From Pisolithus tinctorius (taxonomy: Eukaryota > Basidiomycota > Agaricomycetes > Boletales > Pisolithaceae): DNA of 57,308 nt. The notes under the pieces are model-generated. The model saw only the letters and a program-made list of their open reading frames with translations, was not told where the DNA came from and ran no database searches. The translations under genes and the position numbers were made by a program. Positions 41,181 through 51,937 of the stretch are shown here, one piece after another. The DNA lies in the NCBI GenBank assembly GCA_024663395.1, contig JANFAH010000144.1:1-57308 (forward strand), in the 5' to 3' direction. How positions within the stretch are numbered: position 1 is the stretch's first letter; every line of letters begins with the position of its first letter.

Positions 41181-42775
41181 GGGGCAGTACTGGCAGTTTA
41201 CAAGAAGGTGAAGACACTTTGATGAGAAGTGCTAACAAAGGCTGAGGGAGGACTTATAACCTGAAGGTAACCTGTCAGTGTAGGGGTGGTCCAGGGAGGA
41301 GTGTACAGCCTAAAGGCTACCTGTAGACCAGTGAACCTGATTGAGGAAAGAAGGGTGTTCTTCCATTCTTGATAGAGCAATGAAGAATGAAGGCGAGTTA
41401 GTCTTTACACATAGGGAGACAAATGAGCCTTGGAAACCACAAGAGTTTTTCACTTTTGTTATGCTCAACACAGTGACTTCATCAAATGGACTAGGCACAA
41501 AGCAAAGGAGGGACACACTACAGGCAAAACTTGTTGTAACCCCTATGGATCCTCAGTGAGGTTGACTTCAATAGTTTCCTGCTGGAGGGGAGATACTTCT
41601 GACACTGAGGAGACAAGAAGAAGACACAATGATGAGGATTTTCAAGGTAGCAAAAAACTAGAGTACAGAGTATCATGCCATCTACCTATATACCCTCTAG
41701 AAGAGGGTGCACAATAACCCTGTAAGTAGTAACTCACTGCAGACAGTAAGTGATGAAATACAAATGACTCAGTAAGAGTCAGCAAGGCCCAAACCAGCTA
41801 TGCAATCAAAGCACAGGGAGGGGGTGGTGGAATGATGGACAGGTGAAATGTATAAAGCATACTGTACAAGGATAAATGAGAAATGGGACAAAGGAAATGT
41901 ACAAGTCCACAATCAGAGCACAGTAGTGTGCAGCCCTTCAAGCCCATTGATCAACCTTCCCTTAAACAGATGCCTCAAGATCCAGATCCTGGCCCAGATG
42001 ATGACCATGACCAACATGATGACCTGGAATGTGATGCACATGATGACATAGGTGTCATGCAACCACAAACAGAAAGAAGGTGACTTGGGGCATAACAATC
42101 CAGCATTTGTCCCAGCTTACTGGAATTAGCCCAGCATTAATACCAACCCAATAGAACTACAGTGGAATGCCTTCTGACCCACTGGCAATCACTGACACAT
42201 GCTGGCTCATGCCAGTGAGGCCAGACCAGGTCAGTACCAGACCTTTCCCAACTTGCCAGAATCCATACCAGGATTATCCAGGCAAATGCCAGTCCCACAG
42301 ATGTATATAGTAGTCACACCCTCAGTCACACTGTGCAGTATGGTGACATCCAATGATCATGGCTATGCTGTGTGACACAATGACAACTCAGAGGTGGGCT
42401 TGACTTTAGCTGGTCCTGTGCAACATGGCCAATTGTCAACCTTGTTTGGTCATATGATATGGTACAAAGTAGGTACATTATGTGTTTACAGTTCTAAGTA
42501 TCCAGTGTCTGATAAATGAGTAATTGATTTGGCAAGCTACAGTGCTGCAGTAGTAGGCTGTAGTGCAGGTCCCTCAAAACTCATGGTGCAGCTATGGGTG
42601 GATATAAAGTCTGAGTAGCCTACATAGCAGCCTGACTACCATAGATACATAGATGCTGCCCAGGCTACTTGGGCACTATATAATTTAGGCTGCCACTATA
42701 TAGACTATATATGGGGACTTAACTACCAGGGTACACCAACTACATAGACTACATATGTAGCACTACTCAGCCAAG
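41181..42775. other. CpG-poor repeat-derived region, no supported gene
   Basis: Short frames only. The part near 41200-41720 may be the 5' leader of the minus-strand Ty3 element. 42350-42470 resembles 780-900. The region ends at a T10 run (about 42776-42786), where base composition changes sharply. Confidence 0.4.
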
Positions 42776-43707
42776 TTTTTTTTTTCCTGATGGACGAGTG
42801 TCAGTATCTTCAGTGCCCCAGCCGAAGCCTGAGAGAAAACACTCAAATTTTGCCCTGCCCATCCCTTGTCCTTCTCATTCTCGGGTGCGAGACTGGATAC
42901 CTTGAATTCATGCTTCCCACCCTCTCTCAGCCTCAACACCGACGCCATGTTCCCATATTGATAACAATATGGGGTTAGGTGCGGACCATATGATGACTAG
43001 GGGCATTGGCGAACATGTTATTTGTAGCCTTCTTGAACGAGTTGGTGGCGTGGGCGATAAGGCTGAGTGAATTGACGTGGTTGAACTATGGAGTTGGTAG
43101 GCTGAGTATACGCGATTTGCCCGAACGACATGAACGACGTACCTCCTGAGTTACGTTTCCCCCGAATAGCCTGTCTGCTCCGCGGGGACTTACAGCCCGA
43201 TCATTGATATCATCAGGATCTGACCACGTGAGGTCTGTAGGTGTCACATCGAACGATTCCAACTTGAGAGAGGCTGAAAGCGAACCGCAGAATGCGCCTT
43301 CGTGGAGAATTCACCTGTGGTCTTGATCGTACGCGAATTTGGTCGAGAGTGCGTATATTCGGAGAGTGCACCGTGTACGTATAACGTTTTCTCCGTCGAT
43401 GATCTGAGATGGGCTATAAGTGATGTTCGTCAGGGATGTGTGGTGACGTACTGCAGCGAGGTGGAGATGGTCGAACACGTTACAGCAAGCTTTCCACGTT
43501 GTGGCGCTTCCGTATTTTTATTGGCATCGTCTGGTAAGAGAATTCAGCATCGGGGTGAAGAGTGCATGCAGGGACCGACATAAACCTATTGACTCGGATG
43601 ATTTGTCGACTTCCATGATTTCCTCGCAACGTGACCTTGTCAGGATAACTGGATGACCATGAACAATAGGCCAAGCAATGATCGGAACGCTTGCCTTGCT
43701 TTGAGTG
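42776..43707. other. CpG-rich island, probably host-derived, no confirmed gene
   Basis: In contrast to its left flank this stretch has normal CpG. A minus-strand frame from ATG 42948 (MASVLRLREGGKHEFK, then a possible donor GTATCC) and a plus-strand frame 43302-43583 are open, but I recognise neither. It may hold exons of a damaged host gene. Confidence 0.3.
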
Positions 43708-44055
43708 CTAAGAACAATGACACGGGTTCCAGACTGTAGCGGGCCCCAGTCGACGGATCCCCCGACGAAGTGTGATACGAGCTGCCGGAGCTGCGACGCT
43801 CAAGGGACACCTACGTGCCATGAAGATATAGCTAGTTGCTGGCACGCTGCTGCCTTCCCTGAGTAGTTCAAGGAGGTCCCAGAACTGGGCGTGAATGTCG
43901 CCGCAGAGGGTGACTGGTGTCGATACAGGCTGGATGTTGGATTCCTCGAGGAGAATAGCTCGGACGGCGTCGCAGAGGATTTTCATATCTTGTTCGGGCA
44001 GATGTTGGCACTTCATCAGTTGGGCGATCCATTTGTTGGGGCCGTAAGCCGTCAT
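43708..44055 (-). pseudogene. PPP-family Ser/Thr protein phosphatase, N-terminal fragment
   Basis: The reverse complement reads [63 protein letters not shown]. This is the start of a PP2A/PP6/PPG1-like catalytic subunit. The metal-binding GDIHGQ motif has become GDIHAQ, the usual GG before x-VP is GS-S, and the protein leaves the family right before GDFVDRG. About 75 of roughly 310 expected residues are present. A non-functional gene fragment, possibly captured or left over at a breakpoint. Confidence 0.72.
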
Positions 44056-44462
44056 CGTCGTCGTAGTGGTTTGAGTGGCTAATTAGCGCGTCCTAATCAG
44101 TTCCCAACCCTCAGCGGTGGCGAGCTGGGCACTGAGGGGCCGGACAGTTTATCGCATTCACACAGGACAGGTCTGCCCGCACAATGAGGTACATCAGCAA
44201 AACGTCGAAAACCTTGCAACTCCTTGATAAGGGCTGGAAGTCCTTATAAGGGCACTAAGGGTTGTAAGCACATTATAACTAACCTCCCTCTTGGTGGGAG
44301 CCCATAAGAATTATGTACCCTTGTATGGCTGTCATAAGCCTTTCACAAGCTTATAAGCTCATTGTGGGGCATATAAGGTTACCATGGGTGATGTCGTCTT
44401 GCTAGCCTTACAATGCTTACAGGAACGAGTTGATAAGGTATCATAATGCATTAATAATACAC
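44056..44462. other. Intergenic, rich in short TTATAA palindromes
   Basis: No gene. Several short palindromes around CTTATAAG occur (for example CCTTATAAGG near 44243 and AGCTTATAAGCT near 44350), and TTGTAAG words recur. A similar CCTTACAA/TTGTAAGG texture appears at 56980-57120. It may be an old MITE-like repeat, but I could not define ends. Confidence 0.3.
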
Positions 44463-45279
44463 TGTCATGACCATGACACCAGCGTAAGCCCCTAACACCT
44501 ACTCCACCCTCTTCTGACATGTTCCCGCGCCTTCTCCGCCCTCCTCCGACGTGGTTCCCGCGCTCCTCCGACCCTCCCGACACATCTCCACACCTCTCTG
44601 AGGTCCCCGTCCATGTTCTGACCAACTCCGCTCAACTCCACCCTAAGGTTGGTCATGTGGGCTGTCAGACTTGCGGCCCTGCATTCTAGATAGGGTTCCG
44701 CCCTCATGTCGGTTTTCCTCCATTCTTCTGCTCCTTCAGTATTTACCCTCTCTTCCTCATTGTAGTAGTTTCCTTGTCTCAGTTAAGGTCCCCATCATCC
44801 CTACCCTCTATCCCTTGTGTCAGAAGGACTCTAACCCACTATACACTTATTGGTTTACATTCCATACTGCACCGCCCTTGACCTACATCGTATATAAGGC
44901 CATGTAGTACTCTGATGTAATCAGTACGAATATCGAATAAAGTCCCCACCTTCGACTCCCTCTCAGTCCCCTCCGGAGTTTCGTCTCCACTTCCTCTGAG
45001 TCCGCTCCACCTCTGAAATATGAGGGCTGAGCTCGCGCAAGGGGGCAGCGCACTAGCTGAACCCAACACCCTCTCATCCGACCTCCGACCTCTGACCTCC
45101 GGCTCCGACTCTGACCTCAGCCTCCGAAACTTCCCTTCATACCCCTCCGCTCACTGTTCATCGAATATCTCACCACCCAGTGGTCGGATTCGCTTCGGAC
45201 TTTGACCGCTGTACTCCACAGCCCAACCCGCTCCAACTCCGCCCTAAGAAGGAGCCAGGGGTGTTGTCCAACTTTGACA
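44463..45279 (+). repeat. 5' LTR of element C
   Basis: TGTCATGACCATGAC...ACTTTGACA. TATA box TATATAAG at 44891-44898. Predicted self-primer CAGTACGAATAT at 44922-44933. Confidence 0.92.
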
Positions 45280-45281
45280 GT

Positions 45282-45293
45282 ATATTCATACTG
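45282..45293 (+). other. Self-priming primer binding site of element C
   Basis: ATATTCATACTG begins 2 nt after the LTR. It pairs with CAGTACGAATAT (44922-44933) at 11 of 12 positions. The mismatch is at a CpG, and the related solo LTRs carry AGTATGAATAT, which would pair perfectly. Confidence 0.7.
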
Positions 45294-45301
45294 TCACTTG
45301 T

Positions 45302-46615
45302 ATGAGCTCTCTCACTTCCCCTACCACATCTGTTATGCCTCCCATGACACGTCTCCGACAACGGGATGCTACCAAGGCCCTTGCTACAGCCTTGGCAAAC
45401 CCCCAACGTCTCCCTTCGGTTGTTGAGCCCTTCTGGAGCTTCTCCTCCAGGGGGCGCTCCAACTCTGACCCTGCTCCAGACAGCGCCTCACATGCTGCAC
45501 CCTCCATCCTGTCAGCAGTCCGCCCTCCGCTCTCCGCCACCTCCTATCATCATTCACCCTGGCAGAGATGGACCAGGCAACCCCGATGATGACCCCAACG
45601 ATCCTGACTACCATCCTGGTGATGGGCCTGATGATGAGGATGGTCCCGACAACCTCGGGATCCCCTTGATGACCTGGTCCTTGCTCTGACCTGGGCCATC
45701 CATGCCCTAGCCCACTCCAACCAGCGCTCCGGAGACTCCGCTCCACGAACCAAAGTCCACGAGCCGGACACCTTTGATGGGTCCACCCTAAAAAACTCTG
45801 TGAGTTCCTGGTCCAATGTGAGCTCAATTTCCAGGACCGCCCTCGGGCATTCCGCTCCGACCGAGCCAAGGTCACATATGCGCAGTCCTACCTTAAGGGC
45901 ATGGCATTGGCCTGGTTCGAACCAGACCTTCTCAATCCGGATGATTACCTTAATCATCCACTGTGGATGGATGACACCGAGTTCCTCTGTGAGCTCACTA
46001 CCAATTTCGGCCCTCATGATGCTGCTGCCGATGCCGTCCAGCATCTGGAAAATCTTACCATGAAGGACTCTTCGCGTATTGCGAAGTACTTGGTGGAGTT
46101 CAACCGCTGGGCTTCTCAGGTAAAGGACTATGGCGAAGGTGCACTCCACCACCGCTTTACTCGGGTCTCCCTGACCGCATCAAGGATGAAGTGTCCCGTG
46201 TCGCAAGCCCGCCACTCTTCATGCACTCCGCAGTTGGCCCAGACAGTAGATGCACGCTACTGGGAGTGCAAGTCAGAAGTCTCCTACTCCGCCAAGCCTC
46301 CTCCTGCCGAAAGAACTCCGCTCCACACCTCTGACTCAAAGCCGAAACCCTCGCATCATCCTCCGCCCCTAAGTCCGACTCTAAAAAGGCCGAAGCGCCA
46401 AAGTCCACATCAACCATCTCCTCGGAAAAGATGGCAAGCTCACAGCAGCTGAGCGGCTCTGCCACCTTACTGGTGGGCTGTGCCTCTTCTGTGGTGAACC
46501 TGGTCACTCCGCCAAGGACTGCCCAAAGTCGACTTCCCGCGCTGCCAAGGCCCGTGCCGCTAAGGCCGCCACTCCGACCGCTCTGCCTGTGGAGAGGTCA
46601 GAGCCAAAAAATTAA
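45302..46615 (+). pseudogene. gag: Gag of element C (frameshifted)
   Basis: From ATG 45302, pieces in all three frames match element B Gag in order: a Ser/Pro-rich N-terminus, an Asp-rich tract (45590-45650), the gag core (HEPDTFDGST, YLKGMALAWFEPDL at 45885-45930, KYLVEFNRWASQV), and a zinc knuckle CLFCGEPGHSAKDC at 46481-46522. It stops at TAA 46613-46615. Breaks look like single-base losses, for example in the A-run at 45789-45795. It would have been a particle protein. Confidence 0.85.
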
Positions 46616-46653
46616 CCGCTCCTCCAGGGAGCCTGTACGTCCTGGAGGAAGCG
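46606..46653 (+). promoter_or_regulatory. -1 ribosomal frameshift signal of element C
   Basis: The heptamer A AAA AAT (46606-46612) sits directly before the gag stop. After a 4 nt spacer, CGCTCCTCCAGG (46617-46628) pairs with CCTGGAGGAAGCG (46641-46653), 12 bp with one bulged A and a 12 nt loop. Confidence 0.75.
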
Positions 46654-49600
46654 TTGATCCCATCCGTGCAGAAGTCCACCTCAACGCATCCGCTCTTTCC
46701 GACCCTAATTCTCTTCTTCCATTATTTCTCTTCCTGATTTCTCCGTAGATACTTTCCCCGCTCTGGTCGACTCAGGCTCTTCGCACTGTTTCGTCGACCC
46801 CTCTTTAGTTAAAAAGTATAAAATCCCAACAAAAAATGTCTCTCCGCCTATTCCTCTCCGACTGTTTGATGGTACTAGTAATACCGCCATTTCCCAAGTA
46901 GTAGATTTCTCCGTCCGCTTTGCCTCTGGCGATGTCACATCTGTTTCCTGTTATGTAACTCCGTTGGATTCTGCCTGTTCATTGGTCTTGGGACACAACT
47001 GGCTCACCGCTACAATCCATCGATTGACTGGGTATTGAGCAGTATCTCGTTCCGACCATCGATACAAAGAATGCTGACACCCTTGGCGCCTCCGTCACCT
47101 TCTGTTGCGACCTCCGCTTCAGTACCGACACCCTCCGCTCCGTCCGCTCCTCCGACATCAGCTCCGCTGCCTACTCCACAGCTGGCTTGCCACGCACTGC
47201 TCCGCATATCTCTCTCATCGGAGCTGCAGCCTTTGTCCGTGCATGTGCCCTTCCTGGCTCCGCACAGTTCCGCTTGCACCTCCGCCCTGAAGATATGAAA
47301 CTCCGAGCCTCTTCGATGCCCTCCGCACCTCCTGATCTCTCTGCGGTGCCCTCCGACTACCATGAGTTCGCTGATGTCTTTAGTAAAGCAAAGGCTACTG
47401 AACTCCCTCCGCACCGCAGCTTCGATTTAAATATAGATCTCGAAGAAGGGGCTTCTCCACCTCTAGGCACTGTCTACTCCCTCTCTCCGCCCGAGCTTGA
47501 GGCGCTCCGCACCTTCATAGATGAGCACCTCAGCTAGGTTTCATTAAACAGTCAACCTCCGCCCATGGTGCTCCTGTCCTCTTCGTTAAGAAGAAGGACG
47601 GCTCACTCTCGCCTCTGTGTGGATTACCAGGACTCAATAAAATCACCAAGAAAGACCGCTACCTGCTCCCTCTCATCTCCACTTGCTCGATTCTCCGAGC
47701 CGTGCTAAAATCTATAGTAAAATCGACCTCCACCATGCCTACCACTTAGTCCGAATCGGTGCTGGTGACGAATGGAAAACTGCCTTTCGCACTCGCTATG
47801 GTTCCTATGAATGGTTGGTTATGCCCTTCGGTCTTACTAATGCGCCAGCGGCTTTCCAGCGGTTTGTTAACAGCATCTTTGCCACATGCTCGATGTCTGC
47901 GTTGTTGTTTACCTTGATGACATCCTCATCTACTCCCACAACGAGGAGTTGCACCGCCAACATGTAAAAGAGGTCCTCCGCCAGCATAGCCTCTTTGCTA
48001 AGCTGGAAAAGTGCGAGTTCCACAAAGACTCTGTCGAGTACCTCGGCTATGTCCTCTCCCCATCCGGTCTGACCATGTCCGCTGATAAGGTCCAGTCCAT
48101 TCATGATTGGCCTGAACCACGCAAGGTTAAAGACATCCAGTCCTTTCTTGGGTTTGCGAACTTCTATCGTCGGTTCATCAGTAACTACTCCGACATAGTT
48201 GTTCCGCTCACCCGCCTCACTCGGAAGGGCGCTCCTTGGAGCTTCTCCGAAGAGTGCCGCTCCGCTTTCCTCCGCCTTAAGACCGCTTTCACCTCCGCTC
48301 CGATCCTTACTCATTGGGTGCCTGATGCCCCAGTCACAGTTGAGACTGACGCATCGGACTATGCCATTGCGGTATCCTCTCGATTACCTGCTCCGATGGT
48401 GAACTCCGCCTTGCCTTTTACTCCCGCACACTCACTGCCCCGGAGCTCAACTATGACACTCATGATAAGGAGCTGTTGGCGATTTTTGAGGCCTTCCGCC
48501 ACTGGCAATTACTTGGAAGGCTCCGCCACCCCTGCTGACGTGGTGACTGACCATAAAAACTTGGAGTATTTCTCCACCTCTAAGGTCCTAACCCGCCGTC
48601 AGGCTCGTTGGTCGGAGTACCTCTCCCAGTTCAACCTAGCCATCCGTTTCCGCCCTGGCCGCCTTGGAGCCAAGCCCGACGCACTTACCCGCCGCTGGGA
48701 TGTTTACCCAAAAGAGGGGGATAAGGACTACGTGCAGGTAAACCCTCATAACCTCCGCCCTGTGTTTACCCAGGAACAGTTCGCTTCGTCCCTCCGTACT
48801 ACCCACCTCTTGGCCCCTGTGCTCCGAGCCGCCATGATCTTCGATGTTGAGCAGCTCCATGCCGACATCATCTCCGCACTACCCTCCGACCCCATCTCCG
48901 CTTCCCATCTCCCAACTCCGACAGACCTCCGCTGGTCATTAGACCACGAGGGTCTCCTCCGCCTCGATGGCCGCATCTTTGTCCCCGACATTGATGGTCT
49001 CCGCCTCCGAGTGCTTCGGTTTAAACATGACCATCCGCTTGCGGGTCACTTTGGGCAGAGTCGCACTGTAGAGCTTGTTCGCGAGTACGTATGGCCTAAC
49101 CTCCGCACTGATGTAAAGAACTATGTCAGGTCCTGCACCACTTGTGGTCGCAGCAAGGTCCCTCGTCACCGCCCCTTCGGCCTACTGAAGCAGCTTCCTG
49201 TCCCTGAGAAGCCATGGAACTCCATCTCGATGGATTTCATCGAGCATCTCCCCAACTCCGCAGGCTACTCCGCCATCTTGGTTGTTGTAGACCGCCTTTC
49301 TAAACAACCGTGTTCATTCCGACCCATGACTCCATCACCTCTGCTGACCTAGCAAAACTCTTCCTTACCCACGTCTTTTCCAAGCATGGAGTACCTGCTC
49401 ATGTCACCTCCGACAGGGGTCCAGAGTTTGTGTCGCACTTCTTCCGCTCCCTCGAAAGGCCTTAGATATGCGCCTTCATTTTACATCGGCTACCACCCAG
49501 AAGGCATGGCCAAACAGAGCGCATGAATCAGACCCTCGAGCAGTATCTCCGCACCTACTGTAACTATCAGCAAGACGATTGGTCGGAGTTACTCCCACTA

Positions 49601-50305
49601 GCGGAGTTTGCTTGTAATAATGCACCGAGTGCTACTACTGGAGTCTCTCCCTTTTTCGCTAATAAGGGGTACCACCCGAACTTGTCAGTTTACTCTGACC
49701 GCGACCTCACCTCTCCGAAGGCCCATAACTATGTTGTGGAGCTTTCCCCCTGCACGACTTCCTCCGCACTGAGATGGCTGCCGCTCAACTCTGCTATCAA
49801 GGTCCAGCTGATGCTAGATGCATTCCGCCACCAGAGTTCAAAGTCGGTGACCAGGCTTATGTCAAGGCCAAGTACTTCCGCTCCACCCGCCCTTCGGCTA
49901 AACTTGCGGAGAAGAACTTGGGCCCCTATGCTATCATAGCTAGGCCTGGTACGCACTCCGTCACCCTCCGCTTACCTGATGCGATGCGGGCCATCCACCC
50001 TGTCTTTCACGTGTCGCAGTTAGAGCCTGCTACTCCGAACCCCTTCCCTGATCGGCACCAACCCTGCCTCCGCCTGTTGAGGTGGATGGTGACCTTGAGT
50101 ACGAGATTTCGGAGATCCTCGACTCAAAGGTGGATCGCCGCCGCCGTCATTGTCAGTTGCTGTATCTAGTCCGCTGGGCAGGCTATGAGAATACTGAAGA
50201 GAGACCTCTTGGGTGTTGGCAACGGAGTTAGAACATGCCTCCGAGTTGTTGGCTGCTTACATGCTTGCTATCCTCATAAACCTGGACCTTACTCACCTCC
50301 GTTGT
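46612..50305 (+). pseudogene. pol: Pol of element C (frameshifted polyprotein)
   Basis: In order: protease LVDSGSSHCF (about 46762-46792), RT with YLDD at 47910-47921, RNase H TDASDY near 48345, integrase zinc domain near 49025-49150, core with MDFIEH (about 49230), SDRG near 49408, Glu in GQTERMNQ near 49515, and chromodomain [11 protein letters not shown]...LVRWAGYE at 50095-50200. Long open stretches (for example 47886-49352) alternate with single-base frame changes. The catalytic residues I can see are intact, so amino-acid conservation is much better than the frame suggests. Confidence 0.87.
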
Positions 50306-50338
50306 AGCTTTGCTATGGCCTTCAGGGGTTCAGGCCCT

Positions 50339-50351
50339 AAGGGGGGGATAC
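50339..50351 (+). other. Polypurine tract of element C
   Basis: AAGGGGGGGATAC directly before the 3' LTR. Confidence 0.75.
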
Positions 50352-51159
50352 TGTCATGACCATGACACCAGCGTAAGCCCCTAACACCTACTCCCCCTCT
50401 TCCGACATGTTCCCACGCTTCTCCGCCCTCCTCCGACGTGTTCCTGTGCTCCTCCACCCTCCCGACACATCTCCACACCTCTCTGAGGTCCCCGTCCATG
50501 TTCTGACCAACTCTGCTCAACTCCGCCCTAAGGTTGGTCACGTGGGCTGTCGGACTTGCGGCCCTGCATTCTAGATAGGGTTCCGCCCTCATGTCGGTTT
50601 TCTCCATTCTTCCGCTCCTTCGGTATTTACCCTCTCTTCCTCGTTGTAGTAGTTTCCTTGTCTCAGTTAAGGTCCCCGTCATCCCTACCCTCTATCCCTT
50701 GTGTTGGAAGGACTCTAACCCACTATACACTTATTGGTTTACATTCCATACTGCACCGCCCTTGACCTACATCGTATATAAGGCCACGTAGTACTCCGAT
50801 GTAATCAGTACGAATATCGAATAAAGTCCCCACCTTCACTCCCTCTCAGTCCCCTCTGGAGTTTCGTCTCCACTTCCTCTGAGTCTGCTCCACCTCTGAA
50901 ATACGAGGGCTGAGCTCGTGCAAGGGGGCAGTGCACTAGCTGAACCCACCCTCTCATCCGACCTCCGACCTCTGACCTCCGGCTCCGACTCTGACCTCAG
51001 CCTCCGAAACTTCCCTTCATACCCCTCCGCTCACTGTTCGTTGAATATCTCACCACCCAGTGGTCGGATTCGCTTTGGACTTTGACCACTGTACTCCACA
51101 GCCCAACCCGCTCCAACTCCACCCTAAGAAGGAGCCAGGGGTGTTGTCCGACTTTGACA
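50352..51159 (+). repeat. 3' LTR of element C
   Basis: 808 bp. Relative to the 5' copy it lacks about six single or few-base positions, several a G in a CGA/GG context (for example CCGACCC versus CCACCC, TTCGACT versus TTCACT), plus transitions. Confidence 0.92.
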
Positions 51160-51582
51160 TACACATTACATGCAAATCTAGTCATAGTGATATAGCAGAC
51201 ACTTGCAGTGGAAACAAATGTAATCAAGAGCACATCTCAGAGCAAGAGAGGTGATGGAGTGAAGATGGAATTTGAGTTGGTAGCAATGCAGACTGATAGA
51301 ACATCTGCTTGAGATTCGGTCAGCAAAGTAGTGAGGAGAAAAAGGAAAGTTAAATAGACTTATTCAACCTTCCCAGTGAGCACCCTTTCACCTGCCTTTT
51401 CGTTCGCATGAGAAGTAGTGGGGGAGGACGAGTTTTGGGTTGGGCCTATGCCCTCCAGGACCTAAAGCAAGGCACATATAGCCTTGCAGGAGTTATCCCA
51501 CAGTACAACAAATGACCTTACTTACTTTTCTTGCCTCGACAGCCTTTGATGACGAAGAGTGGGAGTTTCGAAGTGTTGTGTC
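51160..51582. other. Host-like sequence between element C and the complete copia
   Basis: Target sequence of both insertions. At its right edge, a pyrimidine stretch and CTCGACAG (ending 51542) look like a splice acceptor, followed by an open reading AFDDEEWEFRSVV that copia interrupts at 51582 and that would finish with a stop at 56678-56680. A possible last exon of an unknown gene. Confidence 0.35.
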
Positions 51583-51873
51583 TGTCGAGAATGCAATCCG
51601 GAGTTACGGTAGCGTCTCGGAGTTTCACCCAGAGGGCTCGGAATTGTTCCCCGACCCTCGGAATTAAATTCCGATGTCAATGCGCTTACTAATTACAGTA
51701 CTATAAATTTTCCACACCGTTCTTTTCCACCTCAGTGACTACTTCATACACTGAGGTGAGTATAGCTAGATTCCACTCGTTTACTTGGTACTGACGTAGT
51801 GTAGAAACTCATACCTTCGTTAGGTACTAATAAAGTGACTACTTCGTACACTGAGAAACTCATACCTTCGTTA
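51583..51873 (+). repeat. 5' LTR of complete copia
   Basis: 291 bp with a TATA-like ACTATAAAT near 51703. A 10 bp perfect hairpin at 51728-51758 is followed at once by GTGAGTATAG. There are internal direct repeats of ACTCATACCTTCGTTAG and GTGACTACTTCRTACACTGA, and AATAAAG near 51829. It ends in TTA rather than CA. Confidence 0.92.
51728..51758 (+). other. LTR stem-loop with adjacent splice-donor-like site
   Basis: CACCTCAGTG (51728-51737) pairs with CACTGAGGTG (51749-51758), 11 nt loop, in the probable mRNA leader. GAG|GTGAGT overlaps the stem's end. A different copia family in the window has the equivalent hairpin (31201-31233). Confidence 0.6.
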
Positions 51874-51885
51874 GGTTATGAGCCC
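51874..51885 (+). other. PBS of complete copia (initiator tRNA-Met type)
   Basis: GGTTATGAGCCC directly abuts the LTR; complementary to the anticodon arm of initiator tRNA-Met. Drosophila copia and yeast Ty5 are known to prime from an internal (half-tRNA) site of this tRNA. Confidence 0.75.
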
Positions 51886-51937
51886 CGCTCTCGCGCTCTA
51901 ATTCCGAAAGAGTTAATACGCAGCAACAATACCCACT

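Larger units (their letters stand above)
44463..51159 (+). mobile_element. Ty3/gypsy chromovirus, element C (full length, many 1 nt indels)
   Basis: 6697 bp, LTRs 44463-45279 (817 bp) and 50352-51159 (808 bp), TSD TACAC at 44458-44462 and 51160-51164. Proteins are related to element B, but there is no antisense gene: pol ends about 50 bp before the 3' LTR. CTCCG/CTCCGC words fill both coding and LTR sequence. Frames are repeatedly broken by single-base deletions, many of a G. Confidence 0.94.

Noticed and set aside
42776..42786. T10 run considered as the poly-A end of a LINE or SINE
   Set aside because: No RT domain of the LINE type, no tRNA-like promoter and no target duplication could be found beside it.
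44056..44462. Repeated CTTATAAG/TTGTAAGG words considered as a CRISPR-like or satellite array
   Set aside because: Spacing is irregular, units are short palindromes and there are no spacers; at most a decayed MITE.
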